This document shows, in pieces, positions 34,635-43,665 of a stretch of 64,000 bases of DNA. Position 1 is the stretch's first letter, and each line of letters opens with the position of its first letter. The translations under genes and the position numbers were made by a program. The DNA comes from Paenibacillus brevis (lineage in GTDB: Bacteria > Bacillota > Bacilli > Paenibacillales > Paenibacillaceae). Below the pieces are notes generated by a model. The model ran no database searches. It was given only the letters and a program-made list of their open reading frames with translations, and had not been told where the DNA came from. Where the stretch lies: positions 103,999 through 167,998 of the forward strand of contig NZ_JAHLQJ010000013.1 of NCBI RefSeq assembly GCF_018919145.1. Direction: 5' to 3'.

Positions 34635-35309
34635 ATGGCACGTGCAGCAAAAAAACAATACGCTGTAATCGGCATGGGACGATTCGGCTTGAGTGTGGCT
34701 ACGGCGCTTAGCGGAATGGGCTTTGACGTGCTTGCCGTGGATTCGAACGAGCAGCGCACGCAGGAGGTATCCAATGTGGTAACTCATGCGGTGACTGCCG
34801 ATTCGACAGAAGAGGAAGCCCTTCGCACGCTTGGCATCCGCAATTTTGATGTGGTCGTTGTCGCCATTGGCGAGGATATACAATCAAGTATTTTGACTAC
34901 CCTGATTCTGAAGGATATCGGGGGCCCGCTGATTGTCGTAAAAGCGCAAAATGAGCTGCACGGCAAGGTGCTGAACAAAATCGGCGCAGACAAGGTGATC
35001 TTTCCGGAGCGGGATATGGGACTGCGGGTAGCTCATCATTTGACCTCGCCGAATATTCTCGATTATATTGAGCTGTCCGAGGAGTACAGCATTGTCGAGC
35101 TGAGAGCGACGAGAACCATGCTTGGGCAGAATCTGAAAGAGTTGAACATCCGGGCCAAGTTCGGCTGCAACGTCATGGCGATTAAGCAAGGCTCGAAAAT
35201 GAATATTTCGCCGTCCGCCAGTGACCGGCTTGTGGATGGAGATATTCTGGTTATCGTCGGCGAAAAGAATGATCTGAAGAAACTGGAGCTGGCTTACTCG
35301 GAAAGCTAA
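34635..35309 (+). CDS. ktrC: Ktr/Trk potassium channel regulatory subunit (RCK protein)
   Basis: 224 aa, ATG with CAGGTGGTG upstream. Cytoplasmic gating ring of a KtrAB/CD-type potassium uptake system. RCK_N Rossmann motif GMGRFGLSVA at about residues 14-23 with the following acidic D37. The RCK_C domain spans about 140-220 (SIVELRATRTMLGQNLKELN, DRLVDGDILVIVGEK) and in KtrA/C binds c-di-AMP. The membrane partner (KtrB/D) is not in the window, as is common for ktrC. KtrA versus KtrC cannot be settled from the sequence alone. Confidence 0.85.
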   Translation: MARAAKKQYAVIGMGRFGLSVATALSGMGFDVLAVDSNEQRTQEVSNVVTHAVTADSTEEEALRTLGIRNFDVVVVAIGEDIQSSILTTLILKDIGGPLIVVKAQNELHGKVLNKIGADKVIFPERDMGLRVAHHLTSPNILDYIELSEEYSIVELRATRTMLGQNLKELNIRAKFGCNVMAIKQGSKMNISPSASDRLVDGDILVIVGEKNDLKKLELAYSES

Positions 35310-35338
35310 CCTGTTCGAATAAAGGATGGAATAAAGAG

Positions 35339-36139
35339 ATGCAGATTTTGTCTTCCCAAAATGCCAGGGTCAAGGAATGGTCCTCCCTGCTGGAGAAGAA
35401 GCAGCGGGACAAGCTGGGCAAATATATTCTCGAGGGGATTCACCTCGTGAAGGAAGCGCTGGAAGCGGACGCAGATGTGGAATGCGTCTGCTATGAGCTC
35501 GAGGCGGGAATCCCGGCAGAGCTTGCAGCCGCGGCTTCGGCACGCCTCGATGTGGACTGGATCGGCGTCTCGGCGGCGATTATCGCGAAGTGCAGCGATA
35601 CGAAGACGCCGCAGCCGGTGTTTGCGGTCGTGCGCAAACACGCGGGCTCCGCGCAGCCGCTGCTGGAGGCGGCTGCGGGCCTGGTTGTGGTGCTCGACGG
35701 TGTCCAGGACCCTGGCAACGTCGGCACCATCATCCGCACCGCCGACGCGGTCGGTGCGGATGGGGTCATCGTCGGCGCAGGCTGCGCCGACATTTACGGG
35801 CCCAAGGTGCTGCGCGCCACCATGGGCTCGCTGTTCCACTTGCCGGTAATCCATGGCAAGCTGGAGGAGCTGCTGCCGCAGGCCAAGGGCCGCGGCATTC
35901 GCCTGGCCGGCACCAGCCTGCAGGCCGCGGTGAATTGCTTCGCTTATGATTTCACCGGACCGACCTGGCTGCTGTTCGGCAGCGAGGGCGCGGGCCTGAG
36001 TCCCGCGGTCCGCGCCCTTATGGACGACGGCCTCATCATTCCGATGCGAGGCCAGGCTGAATCGCTCAATGTCGCGATGGCCGCGTCCGTGCTGCTCTAT
36101 GAGGCGTTGCGGCAGCGGCATTATCCAGGCAATAATTGA
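35339..36139 (+). CDS. TrmH/SpoU-family RNA 2'-O-methyltransferase
   Basis: 266 aa, ATG 35339. Uses AdoMet to methylate a ribose 2'-OH in rRNA or tRNA. An N-terminal substrate-binding domain (LEKKQRDKLGKYILEGIHLV) is followed by the SPOUT domain with three motifs: NVGTIIRTADAVGADGV, LFGSEGAGLSP and PMRGQAESLNVAMAASVLLY. Similar to B. subtilis YsgA, which lies before pheST; pheST is not present here. The middle (about 35500-36050) is clearly richer in GC than its surroundings. Terminator at 36162. Confidence 0.92.
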   Translation: MQILSSQNARVKEWSSLLEKKQRDKLGKYILEGIHLVKEALEADADVECVCYELEAGIPAELAAAASARLDVDWIGVSAAIIAKCSDTKTPQPVFAVVRKHAGSAQPLLEAAAGLVVVLDGVQDPGNVGTIIRTADAVGADGVIVGAGCADIYGPKVLRATMGSLFHLPVIHGKLEELLPQAKGRGIRLAGTSLQAAVNCFAYDFTGPTWLLFGSEGAGLSPAVRALMDDGLIIPMRGQAESLNVAMAASVLLYEALRQRHYPGNN

Positions 36140-36161
36140 AATGCCTTAATCCATACCCCTC

Positions 36162-36190
36162 GAAAGCAGCCGGTTTTGCGGCTGCTTTCT
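36162..36190 (+). terminator. Terminator after the TrmH-type gene
   Basis: GAAAGCAGCCG (36162-36172) and CGGCTGCTTTC (36179-36189) form an 11-bp stem with a 6-base loop, then TTCGGTTT. Confidence 0.8.
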
Positions 36191-36297
36191 TCGGTTTCTG
36201 TGTAAAGATTCTATTGCACCTCTCGAAAGGTTCGGATACGATGAAGAAAAGATGTTAGGGGATCGGCGTCAGAAAAAGGAATTAGCATGCTTTATAA

Positions 36298-36313
36298 AGT
36301 GATTTTTTTCACA
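36298..36313 (+). promoter_or_regulatory. Fnr/Crp/Rex-type palindrome upstream of the MerR-fusion gene
   Basis: AGTGA-TTTTTT-TCACA fits the Fnr/Crp half-site pattern TGTGA-N6-TCACA at all but one base. It also fits the Rex box at 15 of 18 positions. It is 60 bases before the gene. Which regulator binds cannot be told from the site. Confidence 0.4.
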
Positions 36314-36373
36314 AATGGTTTCATTCCGGTTGAAGATGCATCGGGACTGATCCAATTCGAAGGAGGGATGGAC

Positions 36374-37651
36374 TTGAGAATCGGCGAGTTCTCCAAAAGG
36401 AACAATATTACGCAGGATGCGATCCGCCATTATATCGATCTGGGATTGCTGGTCGTAGAGAAGCAAGGCTCCCATTACTATTTTACTGAAGATAACTGCT
36501 GTGATCTGCAAAAGATTATGATGCTGAAGGAGCTTGACTTCACGTTAGGTGAAATCCAGACCATCCTATGCTTTAACCGGCTGGAAGGGGAGCGTTCGAA
36601 CGATTTCCGCCGGTTTCTGTTGTCATTGCTGGAGCGGAACAGAGCGCGGGTGAATCAGAAGCTGCAGAAGTTCAATGAGATTGAAAACATTTTGAAGCAT
36701 AAAATTCAGGAATTGAGCAGGGAGGAAGTAGAAAAGCCAAAGGTGATGGGCTTCCCTCTGGCCTCGCTCCCCATTCTGTGCTGCCCCTCCTGCAAGAACC
36801 AGCTGCATATCGCGGGAGGCACCATCGAGAATCACATGCTGCTCGTAGCCGACGTCTTTTGTGAATGCGGTTATGAGGCGGTCGTCGAGGACGGGATATT
36901 TATTGATCGCCATGCAGTAAAGAAGCGGAACATGCCGTCGAAACAGGAGTTTCTGGAATCGACCTCGCCGCATTACATTAATTTTATGTATAACGGAACT
37001 ACGACTCTAATGAATTATATCCATGCGCACGCCGGACATTCGGATTATATCCTTGAGCTGGATCATTGCGTAGGACGCTTTCTAATGCAGTACATCGAAC
37101 AAATTCCCGAGGGGTGCACCTATATCCTGCTCAGTACGGATCTGGACCGCCTGAGGGAGCTCAAGCAAAATCTGCAGCTGCATTATGGAGAGAAACGTTT
37201 TATCTTCTTGTGCAGCGAATTGAAGCAGATTCCTCTTGCTTCGGGTTCCGTTGATATCATCGTCAATCATGGCATGAACACCCGATATGTTTTATCCGAG
37301 AAGAAGTTCCTTCCTGCTGTAGCTTCACCGCTTCTGAAGCCTAAGGGCTTGTTCGCCGGGGCATTTTGGCATCTAGGCGTCCGCAGCGGAAGCGGAATCC
37401 ATAGTCCGATGGAGGCGAGGGATTATCTGTGCCGGAACGAGATCATCAGGAGTATGGAAGAACTGAACTTTTCTTCGATAAATATGGAGGACTTCGGACC
37501 GGTTAAAGATAGCAGTCCATATTTGGCCTTGAAGGATAAGGATCAGTATTTAACGCTTTATGCCGGAATCAAGAACAGTAACAGCAGTTATGAAGCTGCC
37601 CTCATAAATGCCGCTCGGGAAATATGGCCGCCCAGACATAGAATTTCATAG
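36374..37651 (+). CDS. MerR-family regulator fused to a methyltransferase-like domain
   Basis: About 426 aa from TTG 36374, chosen because AAGGAGG (36360-36366) lies seven bases upstream; the ATG at 36368 touches the ribosome site. The N-terminal MerR winged helix is clear: IGEFSKRNNITQDAIRHYID, then LGLLVVEKQGSHYYFTEDN. A dimerising coiled coil follows (RNRARVNQKLQKFNEIENIL). The remaining 290 residues carry Cys pairs (CCPSC, CECG) like a zinc-ribbon and a Rossmann-like domain resembling AdoMet methyltransferases (YILELDHCVGRFL, IPLASGSVDIIVNHGM). It may sense a ligand or zinc through that part. It is followed in the same direction by the flavin reductase gene, its likely target. Confidence 0.7.
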   Translation: MRIGEFSKRNNITQDAIRHYIDLGLLVVEKQGSHYYFTEDNCCDLQKIMMLKELDFTLGEIQTILCFNRLEGERSNDFRRFLLSLLERNRARVNQKLQKFNEIENILKHKIQELSREEVEKPKVMGFPLASLPILCCPSCKNQLHIAGGTIENHMLLVADVFCECGYEAVVEDGIFIDRHAVKKRNMPSKQEFLESTSPHYINFMYNGTTTLMNYIHAHAGHSDYILELDHCVGRFLMQYIEQIPEGCTYILLSTDLDRLRELKQNLQLHYGEKRFIFLCSELKQIPLASGSVDIIVNHGMNTRYVLSEKKFLPAVASPLLKPKGLFAGAFWHLGVRSGSGIHSPMEARDYLCRNEIIRSMEELNFSSINMEDFGPVKDSSPYLALKDKDQYLTLYAGIKNSNSSYEAALINAAREIWPPRHRIS

Positions 37652-37707
37652 TTCTTTTCAAAACATAGGGTCAACCCCATGTTTTGGACATCAAGGCAGC
37701 TTTATTA

Positions 37708-37762
37708 AGTTATTTTTTTCACAAATCGAGATTGACTTGGTGAACACCCCACTTTGTAGACT
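37708..37762 (+). promoter_or_regulatory. Promoter with 19-bp spacer and an Fnr/Rex-like box
   Basis: AGTTA-TTTTTT-TCACA (37708-37723) repeats the element found before the MerR gene; AAGT, ATTTTTTTCACAAAT and a following G are shared. Downstream, TTGACT (37732-37737) and TAGACT (37757-37762) are 19 bp apart, the stretched spacing typical of MerR-activated promoters, with GGTG-AA-CACC in the spacer. Confidence 0.45.
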
Positions 37763-37802
37763 TAACTTATAACTTGAGCACAGCAATAGGGGGAGAACAA
37801 TC

Positions 37803-39614
37803 ATGAGCAGGATTTGGAAAAAAACATTAATAGTGATGATGGGCGCTCTGCTGGTATTCAGCTTGGCAGCCTGCGGAAATTCGGGGGATGAAGGCAATAG
37901 GGCAGCCAACGAAGTATCCGGCAGCAGCGTATACAAAGCGGGAACGTATACAGCAGTCGCCAAGGGAAATAACGGAGACGTTACGGTTGAGGTTGTATTT
38001 GATGCCGATGCGATTGTATCGGTTACCGTGAAGGATCATAAAGAAACCCAAGGGATTAGTGATCCGGCCATCGAAAAGATACCGCAGGGTATTGTGACAG
38101 GTCAGACGCTTGCGGTGGATGTTGTCTCAGGAGCTACCAATACCTCTAATGCCATTTTGGCGGCGGTTGAGGATTGCGTGAAGCAGGCCGGCGGCGACAT
38201 CAATGCATTAAAAGTAGCCGCTGCGGTCAATGAAGGAGACAAGACGGATAGCGAAATGTCTACGGATGTAGTCATTATTGGTGCAGGCGGCACCGGGCTT
38301 GCAGCAGCCGGTTCGGCTTTTGAACAGGGTGCCAAGGTAATCGTTCTGGAGAAGCAAGGCAATGTCGGCGGATCCACCGCGCTGTCAGGCGGAGGAATTG
38401 CAGCGACTGGCACCCGCTTCCAGGAAGAGATCGGCGTGAAGGATACGCCTGAGGACTGGATGAAGCTGTGGAAAGAGCGCCAAAGCACCAGCAATCCGGA
38501 CAGCCAGTATCCTGACTATGACCGGGTAACGCAATTTATGGATGATGCTGTAGATACGACTCATTGGCTGGTGGATTACATGAATCATAAATATGCCCGC
38601 GTAGAGGGCTATGGTCTGGATCCTGTGGCGCGTCTTCACTTCCCGGAGAAGGGCGGAGCAGAGCTAATCTCCAATCTGGAGAAGACCGTTCGGGAGAAAG
38701 GAATCGACATTTTGCTGGAGACCAAAGCAACTGAGCTTCTGACGGATGGGCAAGGCGCCGTTGTTGGCGTCAAGGCGGAGAATGCGGAAGGCACGCTGAC
38801 CGTTCATGCCAAGAAAGTCATTATCGCCGCAGGCGGTTTTGCCAAAAACGAGGAAATGCTGAAGCGTTTCTTGCCTCAGTTCGCGGAAGATATGGATATC
38901 AGTGCGGCAGCTGCAGGAAGTACCGGGGATGGTATTTTGATGGCGGAGAAAGTCGGTGCAGCCCTGTATGAAGACCCGTGGGTTATTGGCCTGGGCATGG
39001 GCAGCCGCATTCAGGAATTGGGCGGACTTAGCTGGGATACGACGAAGATTCTGGTCAATGAAAAGGGCGAACGCTTCTTTAACGAGAACAGCCATTACGC
39101 TATTGTGACTAACCAGGTCGTGAACCATGAGCAGGTATGGATGGTGATCGATTCGAGTGAAGCAAATGCGAAGACCATCGAATCGATTCAAGGGAAGTTG
39201 CCTAACGATGAGATTGCCACTGGCGGCACACTGCAGGAGCTGGCCAATGCCATGGAGGTACCGGCGGATGCACTGGCGGGGACTATAAATACCTTCAACA
39301 GCGGAGTTGTTTCGGGTAAGGATGCCTTCAACAAGGAGAAAGGGACGCTTATAGCAGTTGATAAAGGCCCATTCTATGCTTTCAAATTTTATCCTAAAAC
39401 GATGGGTACCTTCGGAGGCGTAAAGGTTGACGAAGCGTTCCGCGTATTGAAGGAGGACGGGTCGGTTATTCCGAATCTATATGCAGGCGGCGAATCAGCG
39501 AACCGCTTCATTTATAATCAGGTTTATATGTCCGGCAGTGCGGTGCAATACGCGCTGACGAGCGGTCGACTGAGCGGTGCGCATGCTGCGAATGCAATCA
39601 AGGAAGGAAAATAA
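37803..39614 (+). CDS. Lipoprotein flavoprotein reductase (fumarate/urocanate reductase-like)
   Basis: 603 aa, ATG with GGGGGAG upstream. A lipoprotein signal ends at the lipobox LAAC (C24), so it sits on the outer face of the membrane. An FMN-binding domain (about 40-130) holds SGATNTS (109-115), the site where ApbE attaches FMN to Thr. A FAD-binding domain then follows (VIIGAGGTGLAAAG from 157; LEKQGNVGGSTALSGGG), continuing to the C-terminal YAGGESANRF. This layout matches extracellular flavin reductases that use fumarate, urocanate or similar enoates as electron acceptors. The substrate cannot be told from the sequence. No cytochrome domain is present, so electrons probably come through a flavin-based chain. 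Follows the MerR-fusion gene. Confidence 0.88.
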   Translation: MSRIWKKTLIVMMGALLVFSLAACGNSGDEGNRAANEVSGSSVYKAGTYTAVAKGNNGDVTVEVVFDADAIVSVTVKDHKETQGISDPAIEKIPQGIVTGQTLAVDVVSGATNTSNAILAAVEDCVKQAGGDINALKVAAAVNEGDKTDSEMSTDVVIIGAGGTGLAAAGSAFEQGAKVIVLEKQGNVGGSTALSGGGIAATGTRFQEEIGVKDTPEDWMKLWKERQSTSNPDSQYPDYDRVTQFMDDAVDTTHWLVDYMNHKYARVEGYGLDPVARLHFPEKGGAELISNLEKTVREKGIDILLETKATELLTDGQGAVVGVKAENAEGTLTVHAKKVIIAAGGFAKNEEMLKRFLPQFAEDMDISAAAAGSTGDGILMAEKVGAALYEDPWVIGLGMGSRIQELGGLSWDTTKILVNEKGERFFNENSHYAIVTNQVVNHEQVWMVIDSSEANAKTIESIQGKLPNDEIATGGTLQELANAMEVPADALAGTINTFNSGVVSGKDAFNKEKGTLIAVDKGPFYAFKFYPKTMGTFGGVKVDEAFRVLKEDGSVIPNLYAGGESANRFIYNQVYMSGSAVQYALTSGRLSGAHAANAIKEGK

Positions 39615-39644
39615 AGAGTACAGACGATTATACTTATCAAGAAT

Positions 39645-39680
39645 AAAAGAGGGCACCTATCGGACAAAGTCTCCGGCTAG
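39645..39680 (+). terminator. Terminator after the flavin reductase gene
   Basis: AGAGGGCACCTA pairs with TAGGTGCTCTCT apart from one G-T pair, followed by TTG. Position is right after the stop codon. Confidence 0.6.
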
Positions 39681-39787
39681 GTGCTCTCTTTGCGTAAACG
39701 CCGGAAATCTGAGGTATCCAGAATAGTTTTCTGGAAAATTCATCATACTCAAATAGAAGAAATTGGACGAGAGAGGAGCAGAGGAAG

Positions 39788-41347
39788 ATGAACGTTCCGG
39801 ATTCCGGTAAGATAACCGGAAATACCAAGCTGACCGGCGTGCTGGAAGATGACGTTCAGCTGTACCGCAAGCAGTTGGAGCCGGGAGCTGATGTTCAATA
39901 TAATCCGTTCACGCTTCAAAGCGGCAGACAGGGCTATTTGATTCTTATCGAGGGAATGACGGACGAGCTTCGGCTCCAATCGGATATTCTCGAGCCTTTG
40001 AACCGGATGGACCCGGATCAGCTGAAAGGATGGAATGAGCAAAATTCCAACGGAAAAAGCGGAAGCTCCGAGGATCTGTTCAAGTCTCTTTCTCAATCAA
40101 AACAGCTTCGTCTGATGAACAGTGTGGAGGAGAGCTTGACCGGCCTCTGTAAAGGGGAGACGGTCGTGCTGCTGGACGGATGTGCGCGGCCTTTGATGGT
40201 GGCTCTGCATAAATGGGAGCAGCGGTCGATTGAGGAGCCCGCTGCTGAACCGACGATTCGAGGGGCAAGGGACGGATTTACGGAGAGTATGCAGACCAAT
40301 ATGACCCTGATTCGGCGAAGATTGGCAACCCCTGATTTGAAGGTCGAAGCCCTCCAAACCGGGAGGGTATCCAAGACGGATATAAAGCTCGTCTATCTTG
40401 AGTCCATTATCATGCCTGGTTTAAAGGAAGAGGCAAGACAAAGAATTTCGCGGATCGATATCGACGCGATCGTCGAGAGCGGATGCCTTGAAGAATTAAT
40501 TTGCGACAATGCGTTCAGCGTGTTTCCGCAGCTAATCAATACGGAGCGCCCCGATCGGGTTGTGACGGCCCTTCTGGAAGGGAGATTGGCGATTGTGGTG
40601 AATAACACCCCGTTCGTCCTTATCGCGCCGAGCACCTTTTCTGACAGTCTTCACGCTGCGGAGGACGATTATCAAAATTATCTTTTTGCATCGTTTGCCC
40701 GCCTGCTCCGCTTCTTTTTGTCTTTATGCGCTTTGCTGCTCCCCTCGGTATATATTTCCCTTATTACATTCCATCAGGAAATGATGCCGTCCGATCTGCT
40801 GCTGGGCATTGCTGCATCGCGTGAGGCAGTTCCCTTCCCTGCACTGGTAGAGGCGCTCCTGATGGAGGTTACGTTTGAAGGGCTGCGCGAGGCCGGGATC
40901 AGGCTTCCCAAACCGGTGGGACAAGCGGTGAGCATTGTTGGAGCTCTCGTGATTGGACAAGCGGCGGTACAAGCAGGCATTGTGTCGGCTACACTGGTGA
41001 TCATCGTGTCATTTACCGGAATCGCTTCGTTTATTTTCCCGATTTACAGCCAGGGGCTGGCTTTTCGCCTGCTTCGCTTCCCTATGATGTTCCTGGCTGC
41101 AGTGCTAGGCCTGTACGGGATTTTCCTGGGCCTGCTTATGCTCCTGATCCATTTAATGAAGCTTCGCTCCTTCGGGGTCCCGTATTTTGCCCCCATTATG
41201 CCCTTCCATCCGGAGGGAACCTTAATTTCGGTGCTTCGGCTGCCCAAGTGGGCGGCGAAGAACCGGCCGATAGAGACTGCCAAGAGCAACCGGAAGCGAA
41301 TTAAGGATCATATGCGCCCGCATCCCCCCGCTACGCCGAAGGGGTAG
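39788..41347 (+). CDS. gerKA: Spore germinant receptor A subunit (GerA/GerKA family)
   Basis: 519 aa. Subunit A of a GerA-type nutrient receptor in the spore inner membrane. The cytoplasmic N-terminal domain (about 260 residues: LLDGCARPLMVALHKWEQRS; ESMQTNMTLIRRRL; LVYLESIIMPGLKEEARQRI) is followed by about five membrane segments starting at FLSLCALLLPSVYISLITFH and a basic C-terminal tail. GerA-family motifs PFPALVEALLMEVTFEGLREAG and IRLPKPVGQAVSIVGALVIG are intact. First gene of an A-C-B order operon, with gerC 21 bases downstream. The germinant is unknown; the K label is by general similarity only. Confidence 0.93.
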   Translation: MNVPDSGKITGNTKLTGVLEDDVQLYRKQLEPGADVQYNPFTLQSGRQGYLILIEGMTDELRLQSDILEPLNRMDPDQLKGWNEQNSNGKSGSSEDLFKSLSQSKQLRLMNSVEESLTGLCKGETVVLLDGCARPLMVALHKWEQRSIEEPAAEPTIRGARDGFTESMQTNMTLIRRRLATPDLKVEALQTGRVSKTDIKLVYLESIIMPGLKEEARQRISRIDIDAIVESGCLEELICDNAFSVFPQLINTERPDRVVTALLEGRLAIVVNNTPFVLIAPSTFSDSLHAAEDDYQNYLFASFARLLRFFLSLCALLLPSVYISLITFHQEMMPSDLLLGIAASREAVPFPALVEALLMEVTFEGLREAGIRLPKPVGQAVSIVGALVIGQAAVQAGIVSATLVIIVSFTGIASFIFPIYSQGLAFRLLRFPMMFLAAVLGLYGIFLGLLMLLIHLMKLRSFGVPYFAPIMPFHPEGTLISVLRLPKWAAKNRPIETAKSNRKRIKDHMRPHPPATPKG

Positions 41348-41368
41348 GTTTTCCGAAAGGAGTGCGTC

Positions 41369-42562
41369 ATGCGAAAGTCAGCGGTATCGATTTTAATATT
41401 GTGTATGGTATTGAATCTGACAGGCTGCTGGAGTAACCGGGAGGTCAACGATATTGCGATCGTTACGGCCACCGGTCTGGATCTGACAAAAGAGGGGAAA
41501 TTCCGCCTCAGCTTGCTCCTTGCGGTACCGCTGCTGATTGGTACCGCAACGTCGCAAGGAACGGGAACGACGGAATTAGCGGCTTCCGCCGGCTGGCTGG
41601 TTGCAGAGGATGGGGATACAGTAATGGATGCTTATCGCAATCTGCAGCAAAAGCTCCCAAGAAAAATATTTTTTTCCCATAACCGTGTCATTATTATCGG
41701 AAAGCAGTTGGCCGCCCAAGGGATGGTGCAAGCCCTTGATTTCTTTCAGCGCTATCGGCAGTCCCAAATGAAAAATTTCCTGGCCATCTCGGAGACGACC
41801 GCTCTCGAACTGATGCAATTCCAGCCGAAATTCGAGAAACTGGCATCCGAGGTGCTGGTCGATGAATTCGATCAACAAGTTCTGCTATCGGTCCGGTTGG
41901 TCGATTTCCTGAATATCTTGCAATCTCAGGGAGTCGAGCCGGCGGTGCCCATGCTGGAGATTGTATCTTCCGGGAAAGGACAACCGAAGAATAAGGGAAC
42001 GAATTTGTCGGTTTCCGGTACTGCGGTCTTCAAGGAAGATCGGATGATCGGCAAGCTAAACAGCAGCCTGTCCAGAGACCTGCTTTGGGTTCTGGATTCG
42101 TTGAAGGAGGGCGTAATTACAATTGATGTTGAACATGCCCAGCGAAAGGGGAAGATCAGTGCCGAGCTGGAAAAGGTGGATGTGAAAAGAAAAATTGAAG
42201 TAAGCGGCGGCCGTGTGAAGCTGAAGCTAAAGGTAAAAGTTGCCGCAAATATTTATGAGAATACGTCCAGCATGGATCTGGAGATTCCCGAGAATACCCA
42301 GTTAACCATCCATGACCTGAAGCAGGATATCAAGGCGCGGATTGAGCGCACAATCAAATATGTCCAAAGCAATTTTAACAGCGATATATTCGGTTTTGGC
42401 CAGACTATGTATCGAGTTCGCCCATCGGTCTGGAAAAGCCAGTACAGGGAACGGTGGGAGGCGGTATTTCCGGAGGTCGAGCCTATAGTGGAGGTGGAAG
42501 TTCGGGTGCTGCGAAACGGGCTTACGAACAAGACGATTAAGCTGAGCGAGGTGAACCCTTGA
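41369..42562 (+). CDS. gerKC: Spore germinant receptor C subunit (Ger(x)C lipoprotein)
   Basis: 397 aa, ATG with AAAGGAG upstream. Lipoprotein with lipobox LTGC (C20), followed by WSNREVNDIAIVTATGLD, typical of GerC proteins. It forms the receptor complex with the A and B subunits on the outer face of the spore inner membrane. The C-terminal half (IKARIERTIKYVQSNFNSDI) is the conserved GerC domain 3. It overlaps gerB by four bases (TTGA). Confidence 0.93.
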   Translation: MRKSAVSILILCMVLNLTGCWSNREVNDIAIVTATGLDLTKEGKFRLSLLLAVPLLIGTATSQGTGTTELAASAGWLVAEDGDTVMDAYRNLQQKLPRKIFFSHNRVIIIGKQLAAQGMVQALDFFQRYRQSQMKNFLAISETTALELMQFQPKFEKLASEVLVDEFDQQVLLSVRLVDFLNILQSQGVEPAVPMLEIVSSGKGQPKNKGTNLSVSGTAVFKEDRMIGKLNSSLSRDLLWVLDSLKEGVITIDVEHAQRKGKISAELEKVDVKRKIEVSGGRVKLKLKVKVAANIYENTSSMDLEIPENTQLTIHDLKQDIKARIERTIKYVQSNFNSDIFGFGQTMYRVRPSVWKSQYRERWEAVFPEVEPIVEVEVRVLRNGLTNKTIKLSEVNP

Positions 42563-43665
42563 ACATGAACCGGGTACAAATCTCCAAATATGAGTTGTTT
42601 TCCCTGATTATTTTATTCCAGTGGGGGACAACCATCATCTTCGGTTTCGGTGCAAATGCGGGCCGTGACGCCTGGATCGCTTCGTTGATCAGCACAGGGA
42701 TTGGAACCTTGCTGATCTTGCTGTATGTGCTGATTTATCGTTTGGGGGGAGACAGGACACTTGCGGAGTGGTTCACCTATGCATTTGGAAAATGGCTGGG
42801 AGCGCCCCTGTCCTGGCTCTATCCGCTGGTCTTTATTTATAATGGGGCTCGAATTATCAGTGATATCCGTTTTCTGCTCCCGGTGACGATCATGAATCGT
42901 ACACCCGACTGGGTGATCGGGATAACCTTTCTCGCCGTAGTCGTATACGCCATGTCGGGAGGAATCGAGGTGCTGGCCAGGATTGCAGCGTTTACGCTTC
43001 CTTTTCTGTTGCTTGCGATTGTGTTGGAGATGATTTTGCTTGGAGCATCGCGCAGTCTTCATTACGTGAATTTGCTGCCGATCGTCGGCGAAGGCTGGGG
43101 GAGAATTTGGGAGACCGTATGGCCGCTCGGCATTATGCAGACCTATGGTGAGAGTATCGAGTTTGCATTGATCTGGGGCTATGTCAGCCAGAAAAAGGGG
43201 CTAGCCGCCACGGCGAGCTTTGCTACCCTGTTTGCGGGCTTCTTCATTGCGCTGCTGGGCCTGCTCACCATTGCCGGTATGGGGGAAGCCGTCTTCCAAC
43301 AAATGATGTATCCGGCTTTTGCTTTGCTAAAATTATCCAAAATACGATTTATAGATAATCTCGATGCTCTGGGAATCGTGTACCTGGTAATCAACGCTTT
43401 CATCAAGCTGTCGATGCATCTCTATGCGGCTTCGCTCTGCATTCAGCAATTGACTGCAGCCAAGAAGATCCGGCCGGTTATTTTTGTCGTAGCTGCGTTG
43501 GCCCTGCTTCTCTCACTGACCATGGTCGTCAGCTTTACGGAGCATCTTCAGGTGGCGATGGTTGCCGTTCCGTATCATTTATGGTTGCCGTTGTATCTGG
43601 TATTGCCTATGATAGTTCTAGCGGTTCTTCCTCTCAGAAACTGGATTGCGGGGAGGAAGTTATGA
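42559..43665 (+). CDS. gerKB: Spore germinant receptor B subunit (GerB-type permease)
   Basis: 368 aa, TTG 42559 overlapping the gerC stop; GAGGTG lies five bases upstream, and an in-frame ATG at 42565 is possible. Integral membrane protein of the amino acid-polyamine-organocation permease fold with about ten segments. It binds the germinant in GerB proteins. NLLPIVGEGWGRIWETVWPL and YGESIEFALIWGYV are typical family stretches. It overlaps a 40-aa gene by four bases. Confidence 0.93.
   Translation: MNMNRVQISKYELFSLIILFQWGTTIIFGFGANAGRDAWIASLISTGIGTLLILLYVLIYRLGGDRTLAEWFTYAFGKWLGAPLSWLYPLVFIYNGARIISDIRFLLPVTIMNRTPDWVIGITFLAVVVYAMSGGIEVLARIAAFTLPFLLLAIVLEMILLGASRSLHYVNLLPIVGEGWGRIWETVWPLGIMQTYGESIEFALIWGYVSQKKGLAATASFATLFAGFFIALLGLLTIAGMGEAVFQQMMYPAFALLKLSKIRFIDNLDALGIVYLVINAFIKLSMHLYAASLCIQQLTAAKKIRPVIFVVAALALLLSLTMVVSFTEHLQVAMVAVPYHLWLPLYLVLPMIVLAVLPLRNWIAGRKL

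Noticed and set aside
35491..36121. Long open frames on the other strand and in other frames in the TrmH-type gene
   Set aside because: GC-rich DNA lowers stop frequency; the TrmH frame has all the family motifs.
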